Source: Lepidodermella squamata (Eukaryota; Gastrotricha). From it: 64,000 nucleotides of DNA. Every line of letters begins with the position of its first letter. Within the stretch, counting starts at the first letter, position 1. The translations under genes were made by a program, and so were the position numbers. Shown here in pieces: positions 1 to 12,688 of this stretch. Location: contig JBLDXI010000078.1 in assembly GCA_047495785.1 (NCBI GenBank), positions 27,985 to 91,984 of the forward strand, written 5' to 3'. The notes under the pieces are model-generated. The model searched no databases and was not told where the DNA came from. It was given only the letters and a program-made list of their open reading frames with translations.

Positions 1-1198
1 ACTTTGTCTTAAAGGGAAATGCAGGGCGCTAAGTAATCCTCACCGTTTAGCCTCAGTATCAGTCATGATATTAGAACTACAAGGGCTGCAACTTTGCATT
101 TTCAGAGCCAGAAAATTACTTTCAGCAGATTCTGCGGAGAGCATTCAATGAGCATTAGTTGAATTGGCACTTCAAGCTTACGACGAGTTCGATTTCGTTG
201 AGGGCGAACAAGAAACCTCGCATCGGCCCGAATGAGAAGGGCTGGCTCCGAGCTTGTTACAAATTTTACACTGTAACAATCAATCGGACTGATTTTGAAA
301 ACCAAGATCGTCATTTTTAGGGGTTTCAGAGCAGTACACGAAGTTGGATCCTCGAACTATTAGGAAGTATTTTCGGGCCTGAATTTTATGACCAAAGGAG
401 CTAATTTTAGTGGTGAATCCGAAAAATTCCCTCGCGCGTATTTCTTTGCTTTGCTTTGAATCTCCGCCAATGCAGCACATCCGGATTTCCATATTGTGGA
501 AAAGGTTTGCGAACCGCTGCTTATTATTCGGAAATTTGGAATTTATTCGAAAAATGGGAATTGTCCCTGCTTGCGTCTTGAAAATTGGTGTCATCCACCG
601 CCTCTGAGCTGGGCCTAGTCGGAACACAGATCAATTCATAACTACTTGAATTGAAAAAAATCGAAAAATCTCAATTTTTATAAATTCGCGTACTTTTCCT
701 TGGAATTCGAGCGTGAATCAGGCTAATTATCAAATTATCAATCCCCTAAAGGCTATCAACTCTCAGAATGCCGAATGCCTATGATTACTCCTCAGGGTGG
801 GGACTTACGACCATATTGGACTGTTTTTTATGAAGTCTTCGAGGTATAGGAATCTGGCCCAAGCTTCGATCAAAATTCATTTGAAATCCAACGGCCAAAA
901 GTCGAGGAATGAATCAATTAGATGAAGTTCAGGCATAAACAGATGGCGTGTCATCCAAATCGGGTTGAAATTTAAATAAATTGGTTGTATTTCGGCTTTT
1001 TTACCTCCCCGACATTTTTTTGCTTTATTGATGATGCCACGTAGCAGTCGCGTGCTTATATTATAGGTTCTCGTTTTTTCATTGATTTATTTTCAGTCGC
1101 GTAGTTGCGTAGATTTTATTGCGCAGTTAATAGGTGTCGACGTTTCATTCGAGGCTTTTCAAATTTAATTTTGATTTCCGCACTTGAACTTGATAGAT
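1..1198. other. No gene recognised
   Basis: AT-rich sequence. The short open frames on both strands are mutually overlapping and show no recognisable domain. A possible acceptor (TTTTCAG) ends near 1095 and could open a 5' untranslated exon of the following zinc-finger gene, but no reading frame runs from it into that gene's ATG. Confidence 0.5.
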
Positions 1199-1868
1199 AT
1201 GGATACCAGCCATTTAGAGGTGCTGGATTTATCTCGAAAAAAAGCGGCTATCATTTCAATTTCCACGATAGCTCCATGGGCTCTCAAGGTAGCAGAGTCA
1301 AACTTGATCACAATCAGCTCAGAACGGAGATCAGCTTTTCAGCCTTACTCGGGGACTCGAATCCCATTTGAAAATTCAACAGCTAGTTGCGAAGATTCCC
1401 AGAAGCTGCCGGTAAGGTTCGGTGACTATTACTACTATCTCCTTGTGAATCATCTTTTCCTTGCAGGTCAACCCTTTATCCGGATCTTGTGATGGAAGCG
1501 TCGAATTGAACTCAAATTCAAATTCAAATTCAAACACCGAGAAGCGTTCGAATTCTGTTTTTGTATGCGATTACTGTCCCAAACGCCGGGTTTATACCAC
1601 GCGTAACGGCTTTCGGCTTCACGTTAGAGCCCACCATTTCGAGAAATTCGCCATGACGTGCTTTACCTGTTCGCGGCTGTTTGAGAACGCCGCTCAGCTG
1701 CGAATTCACTTGTATCAGCACAGGAGATCAGCACAGCCTTCGATCAAAAAAGGCTCGGCAGCCTCGCAAGGAAATTTCTCGCCTAAAAGCTCGTTGAACT
1801 GGGAGATTACTTCCCCTGATCCCTCGCCAAGTTCAAGCTATAATGAACAATTCATTAAGGTTGATTAA
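1199..1868 (+). CDS. Two-finger C2H2 zinc-finger protein
   Basis: Two exons, 1199-1411 and 1467-1868, are joined in phase 0 across a 55-nt GT-AG intron (CTGCCG|GTAAGG to CTTGCAG|GTCAAC), giving about 204 residues. The ATG at 1199 is the first in frame. The N-terminal 71 residues show no domain. Exon 2 opens with an Asn-Ser run from a small AATTCA-type repeat, followed by two adjacent C2H2 fingers: CDYC with a HVRAHH end, then CFTC with a HLYQH end. A Ser/Pro-rich tail follows. Two fingers allow nucleic-acid binding and a nuclear role, but no target can be inferred. AATAAA-like sequences about 60 nt after the stop suit a polyadenylation signal. Upstream exons cannot be excluded. Confidence 0.7.
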
Positions 1869-2275
1869 AACGGAGGAGGATTATTATAAACAATTGTTGA
1901 TATATATGACTCAAATTTACTTGAATAAATAATAAAGAATTCTTCTTTTTCGGAGAGTTTCGAGTTGAAGATTGGTTTGACGCCTAAATCTAAACTCAAC
2001 TGCGCCCAGGTCATTGGCCAGGTCGGGGACCTCTTCCCAACTTTACCTTATACAATCCTTGATCAAAAATATTATACAGTTCTATATTTTTAGACAAAAG
2101 ACGTTTTTCTGGCGATGACCTCTTGGCTTATTATCGGTTTGAAATTACGTCTTTTTATTCATAATTTATCGCATATTTGGACTTTCTCTCAAGGTCGTTA
2201 GGCAATAAACGCTGACAGTTCATTTTTTGCTGAATTCTTATACCAGGCTAAAATCAAAACTATTGAAGGGCTATT
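1869..2275. other. Intergenic, no gene seen
   Basis: Convergent intergenic space between the zinc-finger gene and the 3' end of the first channel gene. It holds AATAAA-type motifs near 1924 and nothing else recognisable. Confidence 0.5.
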
Positions 2276-2330
2276 GAAAAAGCAAGTCGGCAGATTTAAG
2301 TCACATTTTTAGTTGTCGGGTGAACAAAAT
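2276..2330. repeat. Half-MITE fused to the end of the first channel gene
   Basis: This stretch is about the reverse complement of one arm of the foldback repeat at 7785-8105. They share GTCACATTTTT(A/G)GTTGTCGG and the neighbouring AAGCAAGTCGGC. It overlaps the last codons and stop of the first channel gene. Confidence 0.7.
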
Positions 2331-4674
2331 TAATGATTAATGATGAAACAGTTACAGGCACTTCAGAGTAGAACAAATATGGATATCTTGGCACGATGCC
2401 AAACAAGAAAATCGGCGTGATACTAATGAGAAAAACATATGAAAATAAGACAAATCGATCCATAACATCAGCGATGAATTCCCACCGTTGAATGCGATAG
2501 ATTTCCAGTGTAATTTGCCGCTCATGATCAGCCTTATCGCTGCCGAACATTTTCTTATCAGGATTCGTCTCAGTCGCGATCTGAATGTCGTGTTGGAAAA
2601 TCGAATAGAAGCTACTGCGTAACATTTTCTCACACTCGTCGTGCTGTTCTTCTTTAGTCGTTGGCAGTCTTGGCTTTTTAACGCGAAAAACTGGCGCGAG
2701 AAAGCAAGCGGCTTTATACAACCACTCCGGTACAACCTGCTGCCGTCTCTGGTCGCGGCTTTTCCGGAAGCAAATGAAGACCAGGCCCTCGCCTAACATA
2801 GCTAGGCATATGTAAAGCATCGATAGATCGATGTAGTAGCACAACAACGGGATCTTGTCCGAGGTTCGAGGTATGTCGTCGATTATCATAAGCTGGAAAA
2901 CGCCATAGGCCAAGAGGCAGGTGAAGGACAGCTCCAACTTTTCGCTGTCATCAACCGCAGCGGCGAATGTCGCAACTTCCGCCAGCGAAATTATCAAACT
3001 AGGCACGATAACATTGATAAGGTAATACCCAATCTTCCTCTGAAGAACGAGGTCGAATTCAACCCGGGAAAACGTATTGGTCGGGATGACGTACTGGACC
3101 CGTTTCACCCGTTGATCTGTACTAACAAGTGACCACTGTTCGTTCTCGATCCACCACCTTTTCTGAATTGTGTCGCCGAAGTGGAAAACTTGGAATTCGA
3201 CTGTGTACCGCCAGCTTTCCATGATCAAAGTGCAGTTTTGGGTGTCGAACGGGAACAATCGAATGTCGAAGTCGCAGAAGGCTTTGAAGGTCCCACCAGG
3301 CCGGTATGAGATGTAACCGTTGCTTGAGACTCGCACCATTTCCTGGTCGTGCATGAGTAACAGCTCGTAATGTTGTTCAGAGTTTATCATGGCGATTTCA
3401 GGGATCCAGATTTGTCTCTGCGGTGTTGTGACGCTGGGTACGCAGCAGTGGGGAAAGGTTCGGTTCCAGGTGTGAAATTCATCGAACCAATACTGAAATG
3501 GAGGACAGGAATGGGAGGAGGTTTTGAAATTATCGATAAGAAACCTACAAACAGCAGGTATCCAGACAGTTTCAGAGCTTTGTCTCGCTCAATCTAAGAA
3601 AATCATTGGTATATAAAATTGCAATAATTAATCCAGATTTTCTTTCGACGAGCCTTCCTTTTGAAGAGTTCGAGCATAATTTCTGACATCTATGATAATT
3701 CTATTTCTGAGGCTTTGATGGATTGGTGATACTACTCTGATGGATGATGGATTGTTTCCGTCATTAGGACTTGCACCCAGTCCAGATAACCCCTCAGATA
3801 CACAGTAGCTCATAAACTGAGACACGGTACCTCATATTCACGGTGCGAAGGACAGGGATGCTGGGGTGTCGCGACACCCCAGCTCTGGGACTCCAAACCC
3901 GAGGAAGGCAGAAGAAACCACAGGGGGGATTCTCGGCCAGGTCCCAGAAATTAAGCAGAAAACACCTCAGCTCCCGGATCCTACTTCACACACTGGCCTC
4001 TAAATATTGTGATAATAAATTTTATCTCACTGTTCTCTATCCCCATTCGTCAAGCTTTATATGTAGTTTCATTTATATGTATAACTCTAAAAGGTTCAGC
4101 TTCACAGAAATTCGGGATTCAATCTTAATCTTACTCTATCAATTGACCTTGGGACATAAAACTGCGACTTTATCGGAAAGGCTCGAGACCACTGCGAGAC
4201 CAGCGTAACAGTTGGGGTTAACGATCCCTAGATTCCGTTTAATTGGAATAAATTGAAGCGGAGAATGGTGAATGGTTCAGGGGTTAGGCAAAAATCTAAA
4301 CCGGTGTCGCCGAAAAAGTTGTCAGAACGTTTTTAACGGCTAAAAAATCCGTGTTTGCTTACCACATCGTTGATGGTCGACAAAACGAGGCGAACTTCAA
4401 TGTTTATCGGCTTGTTACTGCGCTTCAGAGGCCTCACCCAAGTCTCATGTTTGCCAAATACGTCTCGCGCGATGATATCCTCACTAATAGAGACATTGCG
4501 ACACAGCGGCGAATTAGCTGAAACGGCCTGCTTTAATTTCTGCGGAACTATAACTTCATCGCCGTTTTCGTCTATCGTAACATTGTACCATAAACTCTGG
4601 CCTGAAGTTGCTGCGATCACGTGAATCACGAAACAGTAGAGAATTTTCGCGAAATTATTCGAGGTCAAAATCAT
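2296..4674 (-). CDS. Nicotinic-like Cys-loop channel subunit, copy A
   Basis: Pentameric ligand-gated channel subunit of the plasma membrane. Exons in transcript order are 4674-4363, 3593-3549 (45 nt) and 3492-2296, all phase 0, giving about 517 residues. The ATG at 4674 opens a signal peptide and aligns with copy B. Exon 3 starts YWFDEFHTWN, typical of the ligand-binding domain. The Cys-loop is intact, with 13 residues between cysteines (CDFDIRLFPFD...C). M1 (YYLINVIVPSLIISL), M2 (EKLELSFTCLLAYGVFQL), M3 and M4 (FVLFSYVFLISITPIFLF) follow. The Glu-Lys before M2 suggests a cation-selective pore. I see no vicinal CC in loop C, so this is not an alpha-type nicotinic subunit. Compared with copy B the TAG stop is lost and translation runs about 16 codons into a MITE. 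Confidence 0.85.
3840..3996. mobile_element. Palindrome-bearing MITE, copy 1
   Basis: About 155 bp bounded by CGGTGCGAAGGACAGGG and, inverted, GGATCCTACTTCACACACTG. It contains a perfect 24-bp palindrome at 3860-3883 with the core GGGGTGTCGCGACACCCC, plus an AAACCACAGGGGGG block. Related copies occur at 14.75, 15.08, 30.68, 41.0, 56.5 and 57.2 kb. It lies in intron 1 of the copy A channel gene. Confidence 0.65.
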
Positions 4675-5644
4675 GTTTTTTGACAAGATGAATGTCTCAA
4701 TGTATGCTGGCTTGCGGCGATCTGAGAACAACAAATTGTGTAGTTAATTGAGCTGGTTCAATTGCTTGCGGTTGTTGTGATAAGTGCGTCACGGAAAAAA
4801 ATACGCTTTAATATTTTATGATGGCGAGCCGTCGATTTGATTCGATGTCAAGTGCGATCACTTTATTTTTTATTTTATATTTAACCAGACATGAATTAAC
4901 AAATCTAAGGACAAATATCTTATTCAGCTATTATAAGAGTGATCTGGGGTACTTCCTAGAAATTTCTCGAGATCAATCTAAAATTGAATTATTTTTCCGA
5001 ATTGCGGAATTCTCACCATTCGGTTCAGATTTCAAGCCAAGGTTAGTGATTTTCTTGTCTCATTATTTCGATACATTAATTCCATCTACTGCGCCTACCA
5101 CTCAACCATCAGGCAGCTTCTATCTCGATGAAGTCAGAATATTCTGTTAATCACGTAGGATCATGGCTAGGAAAAGCTAACAGCCCCACACTTATGTCTC
5201 TAATCAGCCTAGCATGTGCATTGGCGACTCAATTTTGCTTCGGGATAAAAATCAGCAAATAAACCTAGTTCATTCCTAGCCGCGTAGAGAACATGAAGAA
5301 CTCGCACTGGAACTTTGAAATATGAATTCAAAGCGGTTTTTGAGCAGGATCTTCTCGCTAAATGCGAGATACCACAGTCCATTCAGCCATCCGAGCATTC
5401 GGCCACAGTCCATGGTCCCGTTTCACTCGATCATCAGCCAATTTTAAACTAATTTCAACCAGAAATGCGTTAGCTCATCTTTAGCCATTTGGTAATGGAA
5501 CTCGCTCAGCTTTAGCAATAAACTCAGGTTTTCCCTAGGCCCATTCTTGAGCATTTTTTCGTGATGTTTGGTCAATTTGAAAGGGCAAAGAGTTCAAGTT
5601 AAGAAACGAGAGATTCGAGATGTCGAGAGCCTGTCGGCTCCGTT
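4675..5644. other. Intergenic between the two channel genes
   Basis: This holds the presumed 5' region of channel copy A; parts around 4740-4960 match the region upstream of copy B (8870-9040), so the promoter was duplicated with the gene. No gene was seen. Confidence 0.5.
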
Positions 5645-5913
5645 CACTAGGAAAAAAATATAGCTTTTTAGCTCAGGACCCCTCGAAATGCTATTGCTAG
5701 AAATCTCGTTCCCGTACCCTTATTTAGCTATTTTTAGCTATTTAGCCATGTTCAACCATTGTGTGCGTAATCCTTTAATCCTTTAACAATGAATTGTGGC
5801 TAAATGTTCATGGCTAAATAGCCGAAAAAGCTAAATAAGGGTACGTAGATGAGATTATTAGCAAGAGCATTTCGAGGGGTCTTGAGCTAAAAAGCTATAT
5901 TTTTTTCCTAGTG
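5645..5913. mobile_element. Foldback MITE with about 110-bp arms
   Basis: Near-perfect inverted arms, 5645-5755 and 5803-5913, start CACTAGGAAAAAAATATAGC and run through a CGTACCCTTATTTAGC block. The loop is short and no coding capacity is seen. Flanks give no convincing target-site duplication. Confidence 0.8.
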
Positions 5914-6327
5914 TTATTGACGTCCGTTTTCAAGGCCTGTGGAATTGAGTCCTTAATTAAGTTGGGCTGAATCTAGGGTTTTTCCATCGGCGGTTGGTCC
6001 ATCCTATCAATTCCATTGCTTCATTCACGCCGAGTTAACTTGCTGAAATTTTTAACATCAAGGCTGCTGAATGACCTCACATTTGAACCTACAAAGCTCG
6101 CAATCGCTTCCAATATCGCAGTTCAGCTGCCACACCCTGACACATCTCAATCATATATCGAAGGCCTCTTAATCTTTAGACGAAACTCAATTGGGCTGAT
6201 CGAAAAGCATCAAGTCAGTCAAGCGGGATAGAACAGTTGATAGTGGATGCGAGCTAGAGTTTGTGTAACGCTTTTTGAAACACTGAAAGCGATATGATTG
6301 ATGATATGACTGTATTTAGTCTCTTAG
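5914..6327. other. Intergenic, no gene seen
   Basis: The space between the foldback MITE and the 3' end of channel copy B. Short open frames here carry no recognisable domain. Confidence 0.45.
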
Positions 6328-8805
6328 CTAAACTGTCACAGGCTGCTCAGAGTAGAACAAATATGGATACATAGGCACAATGCCAAACAAGAAAATCGGT
6401 GTGATGATAATGAGTGTGATATAAGAAAACAAAACAAATCGGTCCATAACATCAGCGATGAATTCCCATCGTTGAATTCGATAGATTTCCAAAGTAAGCT
6501 GCCGGTCATGATCCGCCTTATCGCTGCCGAACATTTTTTTATCAGGATTCGTCTCAGCCGCGATCTGAATGTCGTGCTGGAAAATCGAGAAGTAACTATC
6601 GCGCAGCACTTTCTCATATTCATCGTGCTGTTCTTCCTTAGTCGTCGGCAATCGCGGCTGTTTCACGCTGAAAACCGGCGCGACGACGCAGGCGACGTTG
6701 TACAGCAACTCGGGGACGACCTGTTGGTGCCTCTGGTCGCGGCCCTTCCGGAAGCAGATAAAGACCAAACCTTCGCCTAACATAGCTAGGCATATGTAAA
6801 GCATCGATAGATCGATGTAGTAGCACAACAACGGGATCTTGTCTGAGGTTCGAGGTATGTCGTCGATTATCATAAGCTGGAAAACGCCGTAGGCCAGGAG
6901 GCACGTGAAGGACAGTTCCAATTTCTCGCTGTCGTGAACCTCAACGGCAAAAGTCGCAACTTCCGCCAGGGAAATTATCACACTAGGCACGATAACATTG
7001 ATAAGGTAATACCCGATCTTTCTCTGAATGACCAGGTCGAACTCAACGCGGGAAAACGTGTTTGTCGGTATGACGTACTGAACTTGCTTCAGCCTTTGAT
7101 CCGTTCTGACCAGGGACCATTGTTCGTTTTCAATCCACCACCTTTTCTGGATTGTATCGCCGAAACGGAAAACCTGAAATTCGACAGTGTACCGCCAGCT
7201 TTCCATGATCAAAGTGCAGTTTTGGGTGTCGTAAGGGAACAGGCGAATGTCGAAGTCGCAGAAGGCTTTGAAGGTCCCACCAGGCCGGTAAGAGACGTAT
7301 CCGTTGCTGGAAACTCGCGCCATTTCCTGGTCATGCATCAGCAGAAGTTCGTAGTGTTGTTCTGAGTTTATCATAGCAATTTCAGGAATCCAGATCTCCT
7401 TTTGGGGGACGGTTACGCTAGGCACGCAGCAGTGGGGGAAGGTTCGGTTCCAAGTGTGAAATTCATCGAACCAATACTAAATTATGGAAACGTGAGATGG
7501 TCTCGAGTTTATTTGATTAGGAACTTACAAAAAGCAGATATCCAGATATCTTCAGAGCTTTGTCTCGCTCAATCTGTGAATAGGAAATGATTTTTCACTT
7601 TTCAATATTCAAGAAGTGGATGAGCCTTGAGCCTTAGATAAAGTTCTACATTCCCTGTATTCCCTGAGGTATAATAGGGTTCCTGAGATCAGACTGGATT
7701 TTACTAACTAAAATAACGAATTTTGAATCTTCCAGGATTTTCCCAACATTTGGCCAAATTTGTCGAGGATCTTTTGAGAGGGAAAACTTTTTTCATCCGA
7801 CCAATGTCTTTTTTTTATCCGAACAATGTCTTATTTCATCCGACAACCAAAAATGTGACTAAAACCAGCCGACTTGCTTTCTCATATTTTCAGTACAGTA
7901 AAAAAGTGACTACTCGGATCGCCATGAATCTTTCACCATAATATTCCGCCGGTCAGGGGCCAAAATAGGGTGCATAAAAGGGGTATGCCCCTGCGGAAAA
8001 ATCGAACTTGGGAAAATCGAAAAAAACGATATTTTCATGTCGGATGATTTTAGTCACATTTTTGGTTGTCGGATGAAAACAGACATTGGTCGGATGAGAA
8101 AAGTCACACCCTTTTCGAGGTACTAGACACCTCATCCTGTAGCCTGTAGCCCGAATGTACCAAAATGAGGGGGAGTGAAAAGCCCGGAGAAGAATGTCAG
8201 CAATTTTGATTGAACGCAGAAAGACGGGATGAAAGTAAACTGAAAAGAAATTCAATTTTTGGGATTACAAATGTTCAACAACTTTGACATCAATCGAAAG
8301 ATTCAAGATTTTCTCATAATTTTTCAAATTACTGATTACAGATAGCATTTTAGGAAAATAAAAATCCCGGACAGTATAGGATGGTTTGGTTATTTTGTGG
8401 CCATAGGATTCTTTACTGAACACTCAATGTCGTACTGCTTTTCAGGTTCAGGCATTCTCTACTCAACGGTTACTAGCCTGTAAGTTTCCGGCTTACCACG
8501 TCGTTGATAGTCGACAGCACGAGGCGGACTTCAACGCTCATTGGCCTGCTGCTGCGCTTCAGAGGCCTCACCCACGTCTTATGCTTGCCGAATATGTCCT
8601 CCGCAACGACATTCTCGCTGACCGTGATATTTCGACAAATCGGCGAATTTGGCGGAACGGCTTGCTTCAACCTCTGCGGAATTATGACTTCATCGCCATT
8701 TTCGTCTATCGTAACATTGTACCGGAAACTTTGCGCTGAAGTCGCTCGGATCATGTCGATAAAAAATAAAAGAATAATCGCGAAATTTTTCCAGGTCAAA
8801 GTCAT
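6328..8805 (-). CDS. Nicotinic-like Cys-loop channel subunit, copy B
   Basis: Tandem paralogue of copy A with the same three-exon structure: 8805-8497, 7573-7529 (45 nt, encoding IERDKALKISGYLLF) and 7476-6328, about 500 residues. The signal peptide (ATG at 8805) precedes SFRYNVTIDENGDEV. The Cys-loop, the M2 segment (EKLELSFTCLLAYGVFQL) and all four membrane helices are intact. The protein ends normally at PVTV-stop. The closest matches between A and B lie in the ligand-binding domain and M1-M3; the M3-M4 loop is freer. Intron 1 contains a foldback MITE. It should assemble in the plasma membrane as a pentamer, perhaps with copy A; the ligand cannot be told from sequence. Confidence 0.87.
7785..8105. 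mobile_element. Foldback MITE in intron 1 of channel copy B
   Basis: Inverted arms at about 7790-7870 and 8035-8100 share CATCCGACCAATGTCT and CATCCGACAACCAAAAATG. There is no coding capacity. One arm of the same family lies at 2276-2330. Confidence 0.75.
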
Positions 8806-8895
8806 TTTTTTCGTCTCGGCTCGCGGCGATCTCAGATCAACAAATGTAAATTGAGCTGGCTCAGTGGCTTGCGGTTGTTGTGATAAGTGCGTCAC

Positions 8896-10245
8896 AGAAT
8901 ATATGAAAAGGCTTGAATATTTGATGATTGCGAGCCGTTGAAGAATCGATTCGATATCAAGTGCGATCGCTTGTATTCATGTAACCAGACATGAATTAAC
9001 AAATCTAAGGACATTCAAGTACGATCTCTGTGATTTTCTAGATAATTCTTGAGAACAAGCTAAGAATTGCTATAAAAAGAACAAATCATAACGTGTGAAA
9101 TTCACTGTTTATTTGAATCTTGCACATTGTCCGAATCCTTGTTTGACTATGTCAACAGGATAGGTCTCGCCGTAGTCTGTTCTAAGAGTAGTTTTTGGCA
9201 GCGATTCCTAATTGCTAATGCCTAGGAATCGATTACAGAAAACATCGATTTTTTTTTATGTTAGACGTCTTAGTAGCGAACTCTGAAGATGTCTGCTACC
9301 AAAAGCCAAAGAAGCCCAATGGTTTGAGGCACTTAAACAGCTGAGATCGCCAATCTCTCCTTTAGTATCCAATAATTTTATTAGGAAAAAAATGAAAAAT
9401 ATTTTGTTTCAAATGTTTTATCGCAATGTTTATTTTCGAGAATTTTCCAGATTGATTTTCCAGGAAATTATTGGGCAATAAAAAATCGGAAAATTACCAT
9501 TGCAGTCCCGATCTTTGGTAAATTTTGAAATTTTTTCCAGCTCTTATATATGAAAAGGCAGTTGGAAAAATTAAATGTGAAGAATTGTTTAAAAAAAAAT
9601 TCGAATAAAATATCATATTAAATTTCAAATTAAAACTAAAATAAAATTATTAAAATAAGTTTTATTAAAAAAATAATTTTTATTAAATTTTCGGGGCTTG
9701 CATACCGCCTAATTATGACCAAAATTGGAAGCTCGATTCCTACAGCTTGGTTGATTAGCTAGTTCCTAGTTCCGAAAAATTTGCGAATCTTAAAAATTGG
9801 GATATTTCAATATAATGCTTAAATTTGCTCAATTTTCGTTTGCTCAATTGACATAGAACCATTCGGATTCGGATATACCCAAAGTTGTGGGTGGTAAAAA
9901 ATTGCAAACTGAAAAAACCAAAATGCGGTGGGTGTATTTATTGGATAGCTATAACAGTTTCATAATTGTCTCGAGTGCCTCGCGCCCACCAACGCTCGTA
10001 CATATCCTCGATTTACGAGCTAAAAATAAATGCTGAACAACTCCCCCTCCATTTCTAAAAATTCCGCCCAATAATTGAAGATGAGAAATGTGTGGGGAAA
10101 AAATTAATTCAATTATATCGCCAACGTATCAATCATTTACGGAAATTTCGCGCTTAGAAACTAAAATCAAAGTCCCTAGCAACCGATGTTGAAAAATCGA
10201 CAACAATATTTTGCATCATTTATTCACAAAAAAAATTGTATCGAT
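8896..10245. other. AT-rich intergenic region
   Basis: The first 150 bases repeat the upstream region of channel copy A. The rest is AT-rich, densest at 9580-9690, with no open frame worth reporting on either strand. Confidence 0.55.
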
Positions 10246-12013
10246 TTAAAGTCCGGAGTTATAACCCATCGGAATTCCGAAGCCGAAATCGTTCGGGCCA
10301 ATTTTGTTGTAGTAATGAAACGAGCACTGAGTTGACCCAGATTGGAACGAAACCCGCCTGCCATAGCCATAACTATCGACCTTATTCTTGTTATTATGCT
10401 GAAACCGCAGCGTTGGAACAAGCGAGTACAACGACGCCATCTCGCCAAAGCCGCTTCGAGGTATAATTAACCTGTCCATGCGGGTCAGCGCGTACCAATC
10501 TAAAAAGGTCTTCGCGCCGAACAGCCATAATTCACTTTTATTAAGGCGGCTGTCAGGTCGTGACCTAGACGAGTGAACGGTCACTAAATTGGCGCAATAA
10601 TCCGCGCTGTTCGCCACCTTAATAAAATAATTAGAAGCGGCATGACCTAATTTTTGCTCGAGGCCCTGCGTGAATAGTGACCTAGTTTCATTTTCTGACC
10701 TGTCCATAGTCAGGAAAATTACTACATTTTTCGGGCCGCTTTTAGTGATAAAATCAGCTGCGATTTCGCCGAAGCACGTGACCTGATTGCCGGACACCCG
10801 AGTCGCATTTACGTCACCTCGCCGAATTTGAACGCCGATTTTTAGGGATTCGGACCAGAATTGTTCGCCGCCTAATGGGTCGACCAGGCATTTTTTGAAT
10901 AAATTCGCGAGTTCATCGCCAGGCCGGGGCAGGAGAGTTCGAAAGGCTGCTGATGCCAGAATTGATCCGTCGATTTTTTCTTGAATAAAATGCTGGAAAA
11001 CAGGGCGGAAACTCGGGTTTTTCAGTAAACCAGCAATTCCTGTCATTGAATTTGCTCGAATTTTGACGAAATTTCGATTTGATAAGTTTGAAGGTAATTT
11101 CGGGTTCGCTGCCCATTTTTCCAACACTTTCTCGCCTGGCTGATTTCGGAAAATTACCGCAGTACCATTATCAGTTTTTCGGGATTTTTCAACAATTTCT
11201 TTATATCTTTCGGGAGCGATTTTGTAGGCCTCGAAATTGATGCCATGCGGGAAGTAATCGGTCAATTTGTTGCGATAGTTCCATTGAACGTGGAAAGGTC
11301 GATGAAGGCCGATTGCCAGGTAGAAAATGCTGGCCATTCCTCGTAAACGATCAGCAAATCCAACTTCTTTCATACTTTCCGAAGCGATAAACTAAAAAAG
11401 AATTCGGAAATAATATTAGCGACTTCGTCAAAGTTTTTAAATTTCAATCAAAATTCAGAAAACTGGGCAAAGTTGGACAAATTTGAAGCAAAGATAAACA
11501 ATTAGCTCAGCGGAATTTTTAAGAAAAATTAGCGAATTATTTGTGAGACATGGGCAATTATTCAAAAAATTTAAAATCGCTGAAATTATTTGAAATTATT
11601 CAAATTTTTTTATTTCAAAGATTTCGACGAACTAGAAAATAAAAGAGTTCGTTCGTTCTCACCTGAACGATTTCTTCATTCGAATTCATTAGCTTGTAAG
11701 AAATTGGATCCAACCAGAATTTCCGGATGTCCTCCACGAATCGCTCAGTTTGCTGGTTCCGAATTGCCAGATCAGCTTCAATTTCCTCATCGGAAATCAG
11801 TACACCAGAACCGAGACTGCTTTCATTTTTCAACAAAATTGCATCAATCATTCGATCCCATTCAACCTCCTTCTTCTCATCAGGAACTCCGACATGATTT
11901 TCTGGGGCGATTTCGATAGTTTGGCTTGGAAAATCTTGAATAAACAATAAAATAGCGAACAGGCAAGCAATAATCGCAAGAGCGACTGTATTTTTCAAAT
12001 TTACTCTAGCCAT
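10246..12013 (-). CDS. Type II membrane fucosyltransferase-like glycosyltransferase
   Basis: Two exons, 12013-11663 and 11391-10246, phase 0, with a 271-nt intron; about 498 residues. A single N-terminal hydrophobic helix (ALAIIACLFAILLFI, about residues 11-26) suggests a Golgi type II enzyme. The lumenal part has GFADRLRGMAS, IGVQIRRGD and RSGFGEMASLYSL. These resemble the N-terminal GxxxRL motif, the basic motif I (H/Q-x-RRxD) and the C-terminal SxFGE-type loop of GT-B fucosyltransferases of the alpha-1,2/alpha-1,6 group. GDP-fucose as donor is an inference from motif I; the acceptor is unknown. A frameshifted paralogue lies at 57.0-58.7 kb and a relic at 42.6 kb. Confidence 0.7.
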
Positions 12014-12581
12014 TCATGAAGCAGAATAAAATCATGATAATGAATTCGAAAAAAATTCCCATCGATTGGAGCACGTGAAAAAAATCGATATTCAGGAGTA
12101 GAATTTTTTTACATTTTTTCTACGATTATTTGATTAAATATTTCGAAATTATGATGAATAAATAATTAAAATATTTATTTTCAGAAATTGTTTTATGAAA
12201 ATTGTGAAAATTAAGTTTTCAGTTGAATAAATGAATTATATAGCCCCTCGATTATCGAATTCTTTACAAAATCGATTTTAGCACCAGCCAGTAACAGATC
12301 AAAAATTGTCTGAGATGACTCATTGTATTTTACTCAGGTGGATGTGTTAAAAAATCTTTGGCATTTCTTCAAGGTAAATAAATCGCAATTCGCAATAAGC
12401 ATTAACACGATGATTAATTATTGCTGCTGCAATCTGAGAATAGACGATCAGTTTTCCCGATCGATGCGTGCTCTATAGATACGTGCGAGTAATCTAAACA
12501 ATTTGGACAATTTGCGGCATGAATAAATAACAGCGCAGGGTGTTGAATAAATAGCAACCGGCCAGCTATCACCCTGGAACC

Positions 12582-12589
12582 TATATAAA
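12582..12589 (+). promoter_or_regulatory. Candidate TATA box
   Basis: TATATAAA lies about 100 bp upstream of the ATG of the glutaminase-tail ankyrin gene, at a plausible distance for a core promoter with a short 5' untranslated region. Confidence 0.45.
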
Positions 12590-12688
12590 CCAGCCAAGCG
12601 TGGCACTTGAATCCGTTAATCACAGCATTTTCTCGAATTACTCGCAATTTTTTGGTATTATATTAAGAACGGAAATAACTGGGTCACG

